Source: Bacteroidota bacterium (GTDB lineage: Bacteria > Bacteroidota > Bacteroidia > Flavobacteriales > Flavobacteriaceae). Taken from it: a stretch of 7,539 nt of DNA. The stretch spans positions 1 through 7,539 of the forward strand of contig JAEWKB010000082.1 of assembly GCA_023386255.1 (NCBI GenBank), written 5' to 3'. The notes under the pieces were generated by a model. That model had not been told where the DNA came from and did no database searches. It worked only from the letters and a program-made list of their open reading frames with translations. The translations under genes and the position numbers were made by a program. This document shows, piece after piece, positions 1-5,866 of this stretch; positions within the stretch are counted from its first letter, which is position 1; each line of letters opens with the position of its first letter.

Positions 1-232
1 GTATAGCCGACTGGGCCGGTGTGCGCACTATATCAGCTGCTTTAATTTGTGCTACCGAACCTGTAATTGCCCCGGCTTTCCTGGTACCGTAACCTATTAC
101 AACAACCTCCTGCATTTCATTCTCAAATGCAATAGAATCATTTACTATGGAATCGTTTGGTGTTACGGGCACCTGCGCAAAAGCAGCAGCGCCTGTCAAA
201 AAGAAACAAATATGAAGTAAAGCTTTCTTCAT
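1..232 (-). CDS. SusC/RagA-type TonB-dependent outer-membrane transporter, N-terminal 77 residues only
   Basis: The visible 77 residues start with a signal peptide (MKKALLHICFFLTGAAAFAQ, residues 1-20, cleavage likely after AQ). A short polar linker follows, then the SusC-family signature EVVVIGYGTRKAG near residues 42-54 and the start of the plug domain (ITGSVAQI, later RTPAQSAI). The family forms a TonB-driven outer-membrane barrel that imports oligosaccharides or peptides with a SusD-type lipoprotein. The barrel and any susD gene lie outside the window, so the substrate is unknown. The ATG at 232 is the only start that gives a complete signal peptide. Many SusC proteins carry a carboxypeptidase-regulatory-like domain of about 80 residues between signal peptide and signature, but only about 21 residues separate them here. 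The gene lies downstream of, and in line with, a propeller-type regulator, which is a common Bacteroidota pairing. Confidence 0.92.
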   Translation of the reverse strand, partial: MKKALLHICFFLTGAAAFAQVPVTPNDSIVNDSIAFENEMQEVVVIGYGTRKAGAITGSVAQIKAADIVRTPAQSAI

Positions 233-262
233 GGGATAATTAGTAAAAATTAACATTATCCC
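233..262. repeat. Perfect 8-bp inverted repeat between the susC-like promoter and its start codon
   Basis: On the plus strand, GGGATAAT (233-240) and ATTATCCC (255-262) are exact reverse complements separated by 14 bases. One arm directly abuts the start codon of the SusC-like gene and the other overlaps the last base of its -7 box. The dyad could be a DNA operator. If transcription starts upstream of the outer arm, it could instead be an RNA hairpin covering the ribosome binding region. The repeat is seen directly and its role is inferred. Confidence 0.5.
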
Positions 263-294
263 AAATGTATTAACTAAAACGTTTGAGTGTACAA
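262..294 (-). promoter_or_regulatory. Bacteroidota-type promoter for the SusC-like gene
   Basis: On the minus strand, TACATTTG (269 down to 262) matches the -7 consensus TAnnTTTG exactly, and TTG (294-292) lies 22 bases upstream, within the usual spacing for this phylum. Transcription would begin roughly at 254-257, giving a short leader of about 20-25 bases. The transporter can therefore be transcribed separately from the upstream regulator. Confidence 0.65.
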
Positions 295-376
295 TATTCA
301 GCTACTGTCGAACCACATCAAATTAATTAAAAAAACATATAATAACTTGATAGTCAAAATTTTACATTATCATTAA

Positions 377-416
377 GTACATCTTTTTTAACATCAATGA
401 TGTAGTATTGATGTAC
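377..416. promoter_or_regulatory. Cluster of inverted ACATC/GATGT motifs, possible regulator binding site
   Basis: Between the regulator gene and the SusC-like promoter, ACATCAAT (391-398) and ATTGATGT (407-414) form a perfect 8-bp inverted repeat with an 8-base spacer. Inside it, ACATC-AAT-GATGT (391-403) is a second, smaller palindrome. GTACATC (377-383) is also the reverse complement of GATGTAC (410-416). This makes four half-sites within 40 bases. The site lies about 100 bases upstream of the transporter promoter, a plausible place for an activator. Binding by the adjacent LuxR-type regulator is an inference. Confidence 0.45.
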
Positions 417-437
417 TATAAAAGTTCAATACATTTG
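408..437 (+). promoter_or_regulatory. Candidate plus-strand promoter reading antisense into the regulator gene
   Basis: TTG (408-410), a 19-base spacer and TACATTTG (430-437) make a full match to the Bacteroidota promoter pattern on the plus strand. Transcription would start near 443 and run antisense into the 3' end of the regulator gene. No plausible plus-strand gene follows, so it is either a chance match in AT-rich DNA or a source of antisense RNA. Its TTG lies within the inverted repeat at 391-414. Confidence 0.3.
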
Positions 438-474
438 TATTTTACCTGAAAACTACGCAAATAACTACTGTTTT

Positions 475-3219
475 TTATAAATTAATCATAAACTTATACA
501 GGCTCTCTTCTGTGCCAATTCCAAGTTTTTTCCGCAGCCTGTACCTGTGCAGTTCCACCCCTCTGTACGAAATATTCATTAATGGTGCGATTTCTTTAGA
601 GGAGAGGTTCATCTTTAAATAAATACACAGCTTAATATCCTTAGGGGTGAGGTTAGGATACTTTTTAGATAAAACGTTTACAAAGTCTTCGTGGCTCTTT
701 ACCAGGTTCTTTTCAAAGCTTTGCCATTCATTTTTGCTTAATGAGTTGGTTTTAATAATCTTCTTAATACGTGATTTCAATTGTCCGCTGTTTTCTTCAG
801 TGTCAAGTACCTGCTGTATGCTCTCTATCATTTCGCTGTGCTTAGCAATAGATAATGACTTACCTGCAACTTCCGAAGCTTTGTTCTGCACTTCCATTTC
901 AAGCATCTGCTTTTCATGCTCCTGCTGCCTGAGCCTGTTTTCAGCTTCCATTTCCAGCTCAAGTATCTGGCGACGGTGCTTAAGCTCCTCCTCCTTCAGC
1001 CTTATCTTTTGAAGGTAACGTACCTTGTTCCATCTGTAGTACAGAAAGAAAATGCCCAACAGTACAAGAATGTACACCATTACCATAAGGAATGAAAAGT
1101 ACCAGGGCTGCATTACATCAAAACTATACTCAGCCAGTTTAATATACTCCAGGCCATTGTGGTAGTAAATATCTATTACCTGCATACCGCTGCTAAGGTT
1201 GTTTAATACTATGCTACCATTCTTTACAGGCAGGTAAGCATCCGCTTCATTATGCGTGTAGTAAAGATTGGGACGGTTGTAGCCAAAATACTCCGGTACT
1301 ATATTAAGTTCAACACTCTGGTTATACTTTATACGGGTATCATCAGTTATGCTGTTGCCCATGTAGTAAGGCTCAATTATTACATTGATATTTCCTGTTT
1401 TGTTTATTTGAGGCAGAATGGATAAAAAGCCATCATCAAGATTTACAAGAAGCTCTTTTGGCTTTTGGTAAACCATGGTGTTTTCCATGATGAGCTTGCC
1501 CTGGTAATACTTTTCGGGCAGAAGTGTCCAAATAAACCTCCCCTTGTTCTGCGATATTGTGTATAGTAGATTATTTTTAATGACCATGAACCTGTCATCA
1601 TCTATAGGTATAATATCAGATATGTTGCTAAAGTTGGTATTAAACAGGTTATTTTTCTCAAGCCGGTCGGCAATAGGATTGTAAGTGTACCATATATTAT
1701 TTATGAGGAAAAATATCTCATTCCTGAAATTAAACAGTTTAACACCATAATCACTTTTTATATTATTTAATGCCGATACATTTTCTACCTTCAGCACTTT
1801 AAAGTCTTTATCATACTTTATTCGGTAAAGGCTCCTGTAGTTATCTGCCGCCCATAGCTCACCTGGCTTATTTTGTGCTATGTTGCGTATTGGTTTGGTA
1901 ATACTGTCAAGTATTTCCCAGCGCGAAAGGTTATTTATATCTTTATAAATAGCTATTCCTGAATAATTTGCCTGAAAATAAGCATTATCATAATTACTTT
2001 TTAAAAATTTCCAGCCGCCGTTAACCGGATTAACCTTTTTAAGTGCCTGACCGTCATAAACAAAAGTACCATCATTATGGCCTATAATAAACTTATCTTC
2101 ATGCTGGTAAACATCCCACACCTGGCCCTGAGAGTTAGGTATTGCAGCAAGGTTATTGCCTTTACTGGTAAAAATACCGTGATTAGTAACCATAAGGTAG
2201 CCGTTTGACGTGGCAGCCAGTGAATAAACCGACCCCAGTATACCTGAATTATCTGAGAATACCTGAACCGGAGAATTCACTTCAACATGAGCTATGCCGT
2301 TGTCAAGCCCCAGCCAAAGGTCATTCTCTTTATCTGTTCCTATTGACAATATTCCGTTGTTTTTGAGACTGTTTCCTCTGTTAAGGTTCTTGTAGCCACC
2401 TGTGGCAAGGTCAATTAGGTATAGTCCCTGCAGGCCCGACCCTATAGTAAGCGTGTTCCCTATAAATTTAGCTGAAAGTATCACTTCGCGTTTAAGCACT
2501 TCGTTTAGCCTATGTGCCCACGGTATCAGTTTCCCTTCAACGTCTATATAAACACCGCTGTTTTTGGTAAAAATGTATATCCTTCCGTTATGTTTCTCCA
2601 TCCAGTGGATAACATTCTCCTTAAGCTCCGGCCAGTTGTTTACGGGAACAAACGTTTTACCGTGCAAAAGGTACATGCCGTTCCGCACCGATGCTACATA
2701 TATTTGCCCGTCAATAACATAGCAGTAGGATATTTGCGAAGGGAACTTTAATTTTTCTACAGCGCCGTTGTCATAAATATAAATTTCGTTAAAAGACTGA
2801 AAATATATTTTTCCGTTGTTTTTAAAAACTTTCCATATTTCCTCATTGTCAGCATTGCCTAAAAAGAGGTTTTTGCCTGAAGACAATGAAAAATACTTCA
2901 TTTTCCCCCTGATGCGTTTCCAGTAACCAAATTCTTTATATGAACCACAGTAAATTTTATCGCCATCAGCATAAACCGATCGGATAATAGTTTTGTTCGG
3001 CAACGCATACCTTTCCCATTTCACGCCGTTGTACCGGAGGAAATAGTGGTTGTTGGCAAAGTACACAGCATTATCTTCTCCCTGAACCACATTCCACACC
3101 TGATTGTCGCCATTATAGTCAGATTTTGTAAAACTTTCAACAAAAGGGAGCAGCTCCTGCGCCCGCATGCAGCCTGATGTAATGACGAAAAATAAAATGA
3201 TTAGTGCCTTTGCAGACAT
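475..3219 (-). CDS. Membrane-bound one-component regulator: beta-propeller sensor, triple-tyrosine domain, LuxR-type HTH
   Basis: Counting from the ATG at 3219 gives 914 residues. Order of parts: signal peptide (1-21, ending RAQ); beta-propeller repeats of the two-component-regulator propeller type over about 30-600 (for example ILSIGTDKENDLWLGLDNGI at 290-309); triple-tyrosine domain at about 614-704; one membrane helix at about 708-729; a charged coiled coil at about 734-800; and a C-terminal LuxR-like helix-turn-helix at about 854-914 (LTPKDIKLCIYL, SSKEIAPLMNIS, VELHRYRLRKKLGI). There is no histidine kinase or receiver domain, so the protein probably links a periplasmic sensor directly to a cytoplasmic DNA-binding domain. 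Such proteins often sit beside susCD loci and control them, and a SusC-like gene follows on the same strand 242 bases away. The longer frame to 3243 begins with TTG, and that TTG is part of the -7 box, so the ATG at 3219 is preferred. The ligand is unknown. Confidence 0.9.
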   Translation of the reverse strand: MSAKALIILFFVITSGCMRAQELLPFVESFTKSDYNGDNQVWNVVQGEDNAVYFANNHYFLRYNGVKWERYALPNKTIIRSVYADGDKIYCGSYKEFGYWKRIRGKMKYFSLSSGKNLFLGNADNEEIWKVFKNNGKIYFQSFNEIYIYDNGAVEKLKFPSQISYCYVIDGQIYVASVRNGMYLLHGKTFVPVNNWPELKENVIHWMEKHNGRIYIFTKNSGVYIDVEGKLIPWAHRLNEVLKREVILSAKFIGNTLTIGSGLQGLYLIDLATGGYKNLNRGNSLKNNGILSIGTDKENDLWLGLDNGIAHVEVNSPVQVFSDNSGILGSVYSLAATSNGYLMVTNHGIFTSKGNNLAAIPNSQGQVWDVYQHEDKFIIGHNDGTFVYDGQALKKVNPVNGGWKFLKSNYDNAYFQANYSGIAIYKDINNLSRWEILDSITKPIRNIAQNKPGELWAADNYRSLYRIKYDKDFKVLKVENVSALNNIKSDYGVKLFNFRNEIFFLINNIWYTYNPIADRLEKNNLFNTNFSNISDIIPIDDDRFMVIKNNLLYTISQNKGRFIWTLLPEKYYQGKLIMENTMVYQKPKELLVNLDDGFLSILPQINKTGNINVIIEPYYMGNSITDDTRIKYNQSVELNIVPEYFGYNRPNLYYTHNEADAYLPVKNGSIVLNNLSSGMQVIDIYYHNGLEYIKLAEYSFDVMQPWYFSFLMVMVYILVLLGIFFLYYRWNKVRYLQKIRLKEEELKHRRQILELEMEAENRLRQQEHEKQMLEMEVQNKASEVAGKSLSIAKHSEMIESIQQVLDTEENSGQLKSRIKKIIKTNSLSKNEWQSFEKNLVKSHEDFVNVLSKKYPNLTPKDIKLCIYLKMNLSSKEIAPLMNISYRGVELHRYRLRKKLGIGTEESLYKFMINL

Positions 3220-3237
3220 TACATATGAGTTTTTGAT

Positions 3238-3264
3238 TATCAAATGTATAAAACTATATCAAAT
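3238..3264 (-). promoter_or_regulatory. Promoter region of the propeller regulator, with a direct repeat
   Basis: TACATTTG on the minus strand (3248 down to 3241) matches the Bacteroidota -7 box and lies 21 bases upstream of the ATG at 3219, which predicts a very short leader. No TTG lies at the usual -33 distance, where there is only a T-rich run. The octamer TATCAAAT (plus strand) occurs twice, at 3238-3245 and 3257-3264, 19 bases apart. One copy overlaps the -7 box, so this could be a protein-binding direct repeat. Confidence 0.5.
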
Positions 3265-3288
3265 AAAAAACCCTGCTTATGCAGGGCT
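3265..3288 (-). terminator. Rho-independent terminator of the saccharopine dehydrogenase-like gene
   Basis: On the minus strand CCCTGC-ATAA-GCAGGG forms a 6-bp stem with a 4-base loop. In RNA it extends to 8 pairs with a G-U and an A-U pair, and six T residues follow (3270-3265). It starts at the stop codon of the upstream gene and ends just before the regulator promoter, so it separates the two transcription units. Confidence 0.85.
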
Positions 3289-4499
3289 TATATATTTTGC
3301 TTTTCTTTTATGTAACCGTCAAGATACTTAAATCTGGGGGTAAGCTGGCCCCTATCTGTAATCTGTGCACGGTACAGTATGCCGTCTTTATCTTCATTAT
3401 AAAAAGCAGGAATAACATGCTCCAGGAACATTTGCCCAAAACCCTCACTGGCATCACGGGGCAGCTCACATGGCAGGTTGTCAACAGCCATAACCACAAT
3501 AGCGGCAGGATGATGAAAATCAACCTCTGCGTGGGCTGAAGGATGATATCCGTAAAATGGTTCGGCAATAGTTGAAGCCCTCAGCGTACAAGCCAGCGGC
3601 CCCGCTACATCGCATGAAATATCAGCTACTATCTTTATCTTATTATCAGGGGCGGCAAGCATCTCCTGCGTCAGTATGGCAGGGGCATCATTACCGCAAA
3701 AATGCCCGGCAATATACATGTCAGAAACCTTGGTGAAACGCCCGAAATCTGAAATGTAGTCTTTAGGATTATCATAAAAATCCTGATTAGTCAGCTTATT
3801 GCCGTCTTTGCGCTTATTGTAATCAAGCACATCAATCTGTACATAAACAGGCTCTGTATAAGTTTTTGTAAGGAAATCATTAACAGAAACTTCTTTTATC
3901 TTAACAGCGTCAAGAATTTCTTTGGCTCCCATGCCTACCTTACCTTTGCCCGAAAGTACAATCTTTATAGGAGGCAGTACCTGGCGTTTCAGGCGTGCCA
4001 CAAGCTCATCCTTATCTTTAAGGGTTTCAGCCTTTGGCAGGTTAAAAAGGTCATATTTTATACCAAATGCCCTAAACCCATTGTATGTACCCACATTACC
4101 GGCATAGCGGCCAAAACCTATTAAGCGGCGGTTAGAGGCATCAACAATAGTTTCATGGTCATAAAGGCTAATTCCTTTATCTATCACTGCCTGGAGCAGT
4201 TTTTGATTATAAGGCTGCTTCTTTATAGTATGCGAAAAAAAGAAATATTTTTTTTCGGGTATAAGGCTGTCCACAGGCACTTCCTTTACGCCCAGCAGCA
4301 CATCACAATCAGTCATGTCATCTGAAACTTCAAAGCCGAGGCTACGGTATTCATCATCTTTAAAAATACGAATGTCTGAAGATTCAACCTTGATTTCTGC
4401 CTGCGGAAACCGCTCCCTTAGTTCGGCAAGTTCCTGCGGTGCAAAAACAACCCTTTTATCAGGAGGTGACTTCCTTTCTTTTATAATCCCGAATTTCAT
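3288..4499 (-). CDS. NAD(P)-dependent oxidoreductase, lysine-ketoglutarate reductase / saccharopine dehydrogenase-like (AlaDH/PNT family)
   Basis: The 403-residue length suits a single-domain LYS1-type enzyme, which interconverts lysine plus 2-oxoglutarate and saccharopine using a nicotinamide cofactor. The N-terminal IIKERKSPPDKRVVFAP (5-21) is typical of the alanine dehydrogenase/transhydrogenase fold. K72 (GVKEVP) and H90 (FFFSHTIKKQ) are spaced like the catalytic Lys/His pair of yeast saccharopine dehydrogenase. DASNRRLIGFGRYAGNVG (120-137) and DNLPCELPRDAS (340-351) resemble conserved blocks of the ketoglutarate reductase half of animal and plant bifunctional lysine-degrading enzymes. 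GKGKVGMGA (184-192) fits the dinucleotide-binding loop. The protein should be soluble and cytoplasmic. No partner gene lies beside it, and Bacteroidota usually make lysine by the diaminopimelate route, so the true substrate is uncertain. It has its own promoter and terminator and is divergent from ssrA. Confidence 0.85.
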   Translation of the reverse strand: MKFGIIKERKSPPDKRVVFAPQELAELRERFPQAEIKVESSDIRIFKDDEYRSLGFEVSDDMTDCDVLLGVKEVPVDSLIPEKKYFFFSHTIKKQPYNQKLLQAVIDKGISLYDHETIVDASNRRLIGFGRYAGNVGTYNGFRAFGIKYDLFNLPKAETLKDKDELVARLKRQVLPPIKIVLSGKGKVGMGAKEILDAVKIKEVSVNDFLTKTYTEPVYVQIDVLDYNKRKDGNKLTNQDFYDNPKDYISDFGRFTKVSDMYIAGHFCGNDAPAILTQEMLAAPDNKIKIVADISCDVAGPLACTLRASTIAEPFYGYHPSAHAEVDFHHPAAIVVMAVDNLPCELPRDASEGFGQMFLEHVIPAFYNEDKDGILYRAQITDRGQLTPRFKYLDGYIKEKQNI

Positions 4500-4583
4500 A
4501 GCATTAACTTAATTGTTTGCAGGTTTTTCAGCACCCTGAACAATCTATTATATTATGTATAATTTTAATCTGAAATTTGATGC

Positions 4584-4614
4584 CAAAGGTACAGTAAATT
4601 GAACGGCGGGGCAA
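4584..4614 (-). promoter_or_regulatory. Promoter of the saccharopine dehydrogenase-like gene
   Basis: On the minus strand TACCTTTG (4591 down to 4584) is an exact TAnnTTTG -7 box, and TTG (4614-4612) lies 20 bases upstream. Transcription would start near 4578, leaving a leader of about 80 bases before the ATG at 4499. Confidence 0.7.
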
Positions 4615-4638
4615 TTATATAATTAAAAAATAATTTAA

Positions 4639-4646
4639 TACCTTTG
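4639..4646 (+). promoter_or_regulatory. Probable ssrA promoter (-7 box)
   Basis: TACCTTTG on the plus strand matches TAnnTTTG exactly and is the only full match in the 190 bases upstream of the tmRNA. No TTG lies at the normal -33 spacing. Transcription would begin near 4652, leaving about 40 bases to be removed when the mature 5' end is formed by RNase P. Confidence 0.55.
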
Positions 4647-4690
4647 CTTTCCTGTTGTGGTACATTATTTGTACTATAACACTATACTTT

Positions 4691-5085
4691 GGGGTCGACT
4701 GGTTTTGACAGCAGGTCGAATTGAAAAGTAAGCACGCCGGGAAATGGAACTGTTCCCGTACATCATTGTTCCGAACTTTTAAACGGCGAAAATAACTACG
4801 CTCTTGCTGCTTAATTCTGAATCATAGTAAGAAATAGCCTCGTCCCTGCAAGGCAGGGAAGCGGGATTCTCCTGAAAAGCTTTGGTTTATGGCGTTTCGT
4901 ATAGGAGAACCGTAAAAGTAAACCTGGGTATCTTTATGCTTCGCGGAGGTACCGAGACTTAAGAAGCTAAGTGTTGTGTGGCAGTTCCCGGCCTTGCGCA
5001 ACATCGAAAACCCAAGCGGGAACTAAGCGTGTAGAAAGCTCTTTAATTGCCTGTTTGGACCCGGGTTCGATTCCCGGCGATTCCA
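4691..5085 (+). ncRNA. ssrA: Transfer-messenger RNA (tmRNA)
   Basis: This one-piece tmRNA rescues stalled ribosomes and tags the unfinished protein for degradation. The 5' end GGGGTCG (4691-4697) pairs over seven positions, two of them G-U, with CGATTCC (5078-5084), and A5085 is the discriminator base. CCA is not encoded and must be added. The tRNA-like T arm is CCGGG-TTCGATT-CCCGG just before the acceptor strand. A short open frame at 4785-4814 encodes the tag GENNYALAA, as in several Bacteroidota. Strong internal helices between the tag and the 3' end (for example TCCCTGC with GCAGGGA near 4843-4860, and AGTTCCCG with CGGGAACT near 4982-5024) fit the usual pseudoknots. The length is about 395 bases. 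A terminator follows directly. Confidence 0.97.
4785..4814 (+). other. tmRNA tag reading frame
   Basis: GGC (4785-4787) is the likely resume codon, followed by codons for ENNYALAA and the stop TAA (4812-4814). The hydrophobic ALAA end is the classical recognition signal for ClpXP-type proteases. Confidence 0.93.
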
Positions 5086-5089
5086 CTTG

Positions 5090-5129
5090 ACCGGAAAGGT
5101 ACGCAGATTTGTGTCCTTTCCGGTTTTTT
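5090..5129 (+). terminator. Rho-independent terminator of ssrA
   Basis: ACCGGAAAGG (5090-5099) and CCTTTCCGGT (5115-5124) form a perfect 10-bp stem with a 15-base loop, followed by a T run to 5129. The T run lies only on the plus-strand side, so the structure is built to stop ssrA and not the converging minus-strand operon. Confidence 0.9.
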
Positions 5130-5151
5130 ATTGAATATAAGACACTGTTTA

Positions 5152-5277
5152 TCATATAGATAAGTCTGGCTGCTTTGTTGACCTTACGTGTTCGATAATT
5201 TTCCCCATCAAAAACGATTTTTTCGGAAATAAGGCGCCTTTGTCAGCATCGTAGAGGGTATATGTTATCCCTGTCAT
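5152..5277 (-). pseudogene. Possible displaced C-terminal part of the small gene at 5243-5395, in another frame
   Basis: This open frame of 41 residues (ATG at 5277, stop at 5154-5152) overlaps the end of the tiny gene upstream. Its product has a protein-like composition (TYTLYDADKGALFPKKSFLM, then a charged end ...EHVRSTKQPDLSI). Removing one C from the CCC near 5257-5259 would join the upstream frame to this one in a single protein of about 80 residues. It may be a frameshifted tail, a separate overlapping micro-ORF, or chance. No family was recognised for this part. Confidence 0.3.
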
Positions 5278-5395
5278 CAAGATCAAAACGGACTGTCATC
5301 TCCGGAAACCTGGCCTGCAAAAGGGCTTCAATGTCTTTGGCCACTGCCGCACAATCAATTGATGTTTTAAAAACTTCTACTATCATGCCCGACAT
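5243..5395 (-). CDS. Tiny MIVEVFKT-type protein, probably truncated or frameshifted
   Basis: This is a 50-residue frame. The segment MIVEVFKTSID (residues 4-14) and later VRFDLDDRDNI (35-45) resemble a family of roughly 70-residue Bacteroidota proteins that I recall as starting MxVEVFKT and containing FDLEDCDxILR, a compact fold like heavy-metal-associated domains. This resemblance is from memory and not from a search. The frame stops soon after the FDLDD block, about 20-25 residues before the family would normally end. The cysteine often found in the FDLEDC motif is arginine here. The ATG at 5395 is 4 bases after the stop of the DoxX-like gene, which suggests translational coupling. The internal ATG at 5386 matches the family start better. 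The gene is probably the last cistron of the minus-strand operon. Confidence 0.5.
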   Translation of the reverse strand: MSGMIVEVFKTSIDCAAVAKDIEALLQARFPEMTVRFDLDDRDNIYPLRC

Positions 5396-5399
5396 TATA

Positions 5400-5864
5400 T
5401 TAATTTTTTTTAGAATATAAAATGCAAGTTATATAGGTCCACACTATGAACAAAAATTGCAATGGAATCCTGAACCATAAATAGTCAGGGCCTGGGCCAT
5501 CATGGTTTGCCAGCTGGTAATTAACGGCATTTATGGCGCCGTATATATTGGCAGGAAGCGCCAGTACCAGGAATACAATCAATGACCACCCGGTGATGCT
5601 CCTGTAATGGGCAATCAGTATTCCAACAGCCAGCGCTATTTCAAGAATGCCTGTAAGAATTACAATTTCCTTTTTGAAAGGCACAAACATGGGCAGCATC
5701 ATAGCTATGCCCTCTGTAAAGGCAAAGTGACCGATTGCAGTAAATAACAGCATTGCCGACAAGGCTATCCTTCCCGCGCGCATAAAATAAAATCTCTTGT
5801 ATACTACCCATAGTAATATAAACGATACTAAAAACATACCCAGTAATACAATTAAAGTAATCAT
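5400..5864 (-). CDS. DoxX-like integral membrane protein
   Basis: The 154 residues are mostly hydrophobic, with membrane segments at about 2-22, 31-50, 66-87, 92-110 and 132-150. The layout fits the DoxX/DoxD superfamily: TAIGHF in the second helix (42-47), a loop with MLPMFVPFKKEIV (56-68), the helix TGILEIALAVGIL (71-83), and a C-terminal GPDYLWFRIPLQ (125-136). The family is broadly linked to redox or quinone chemistry in the membrane, but this branch has no defined reaction. The start codon is 2 bases after the stop of the DUF2141-like gene, so the two are almost certainly co-translated. The length is normal and the gene looks intact. Confidence 0.8.
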   Translation of the reverse strand: MITLIVLLGMFLVSFILLWVVYKRFYFMRAGRIALSAMLLFTAIGHFAFTEGIAMMLPMFVPFKKEIVILTGILEIALAVGILIAHYRSITGWSLIVFLVLALPANIYGAINAVNYQLANHDGPGPDYLWFRIPLQFLFIVWTYITCILYSKKN

Positions 5865-5866
5865 GG

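Noticed and set aside
647..1012. Plus-strand open frame of 121 codons
   Set aside because: It lies antisense to the coiled-coil and HTH coding part of the propeller regulator. The product is a serine/cysteine/leucine-rich sequence typical of the reverse strand of a real gene.
3154..3219. Lipoprotein signal in the propeller regulator (VITSGC)
   Set aside because: The residue at -3 from the cysteine is threonine, which is a poor lipobox. Cleavage after RAQ is more consistent with an ordinary signal peptide.
5041..5085. Separate tRNA gene
   Set aside because: The T arm and acceptor strand belong to the tRNA-like domain of tmRNA and pair with 4691-4697. There is no anticodon arm.
4822..5155. 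Two short minus-strand frames over the tmRNA
   Set aside because: They are antisense to ssrA and reflect its structural sequence. There is no family resemblance and no promoter.
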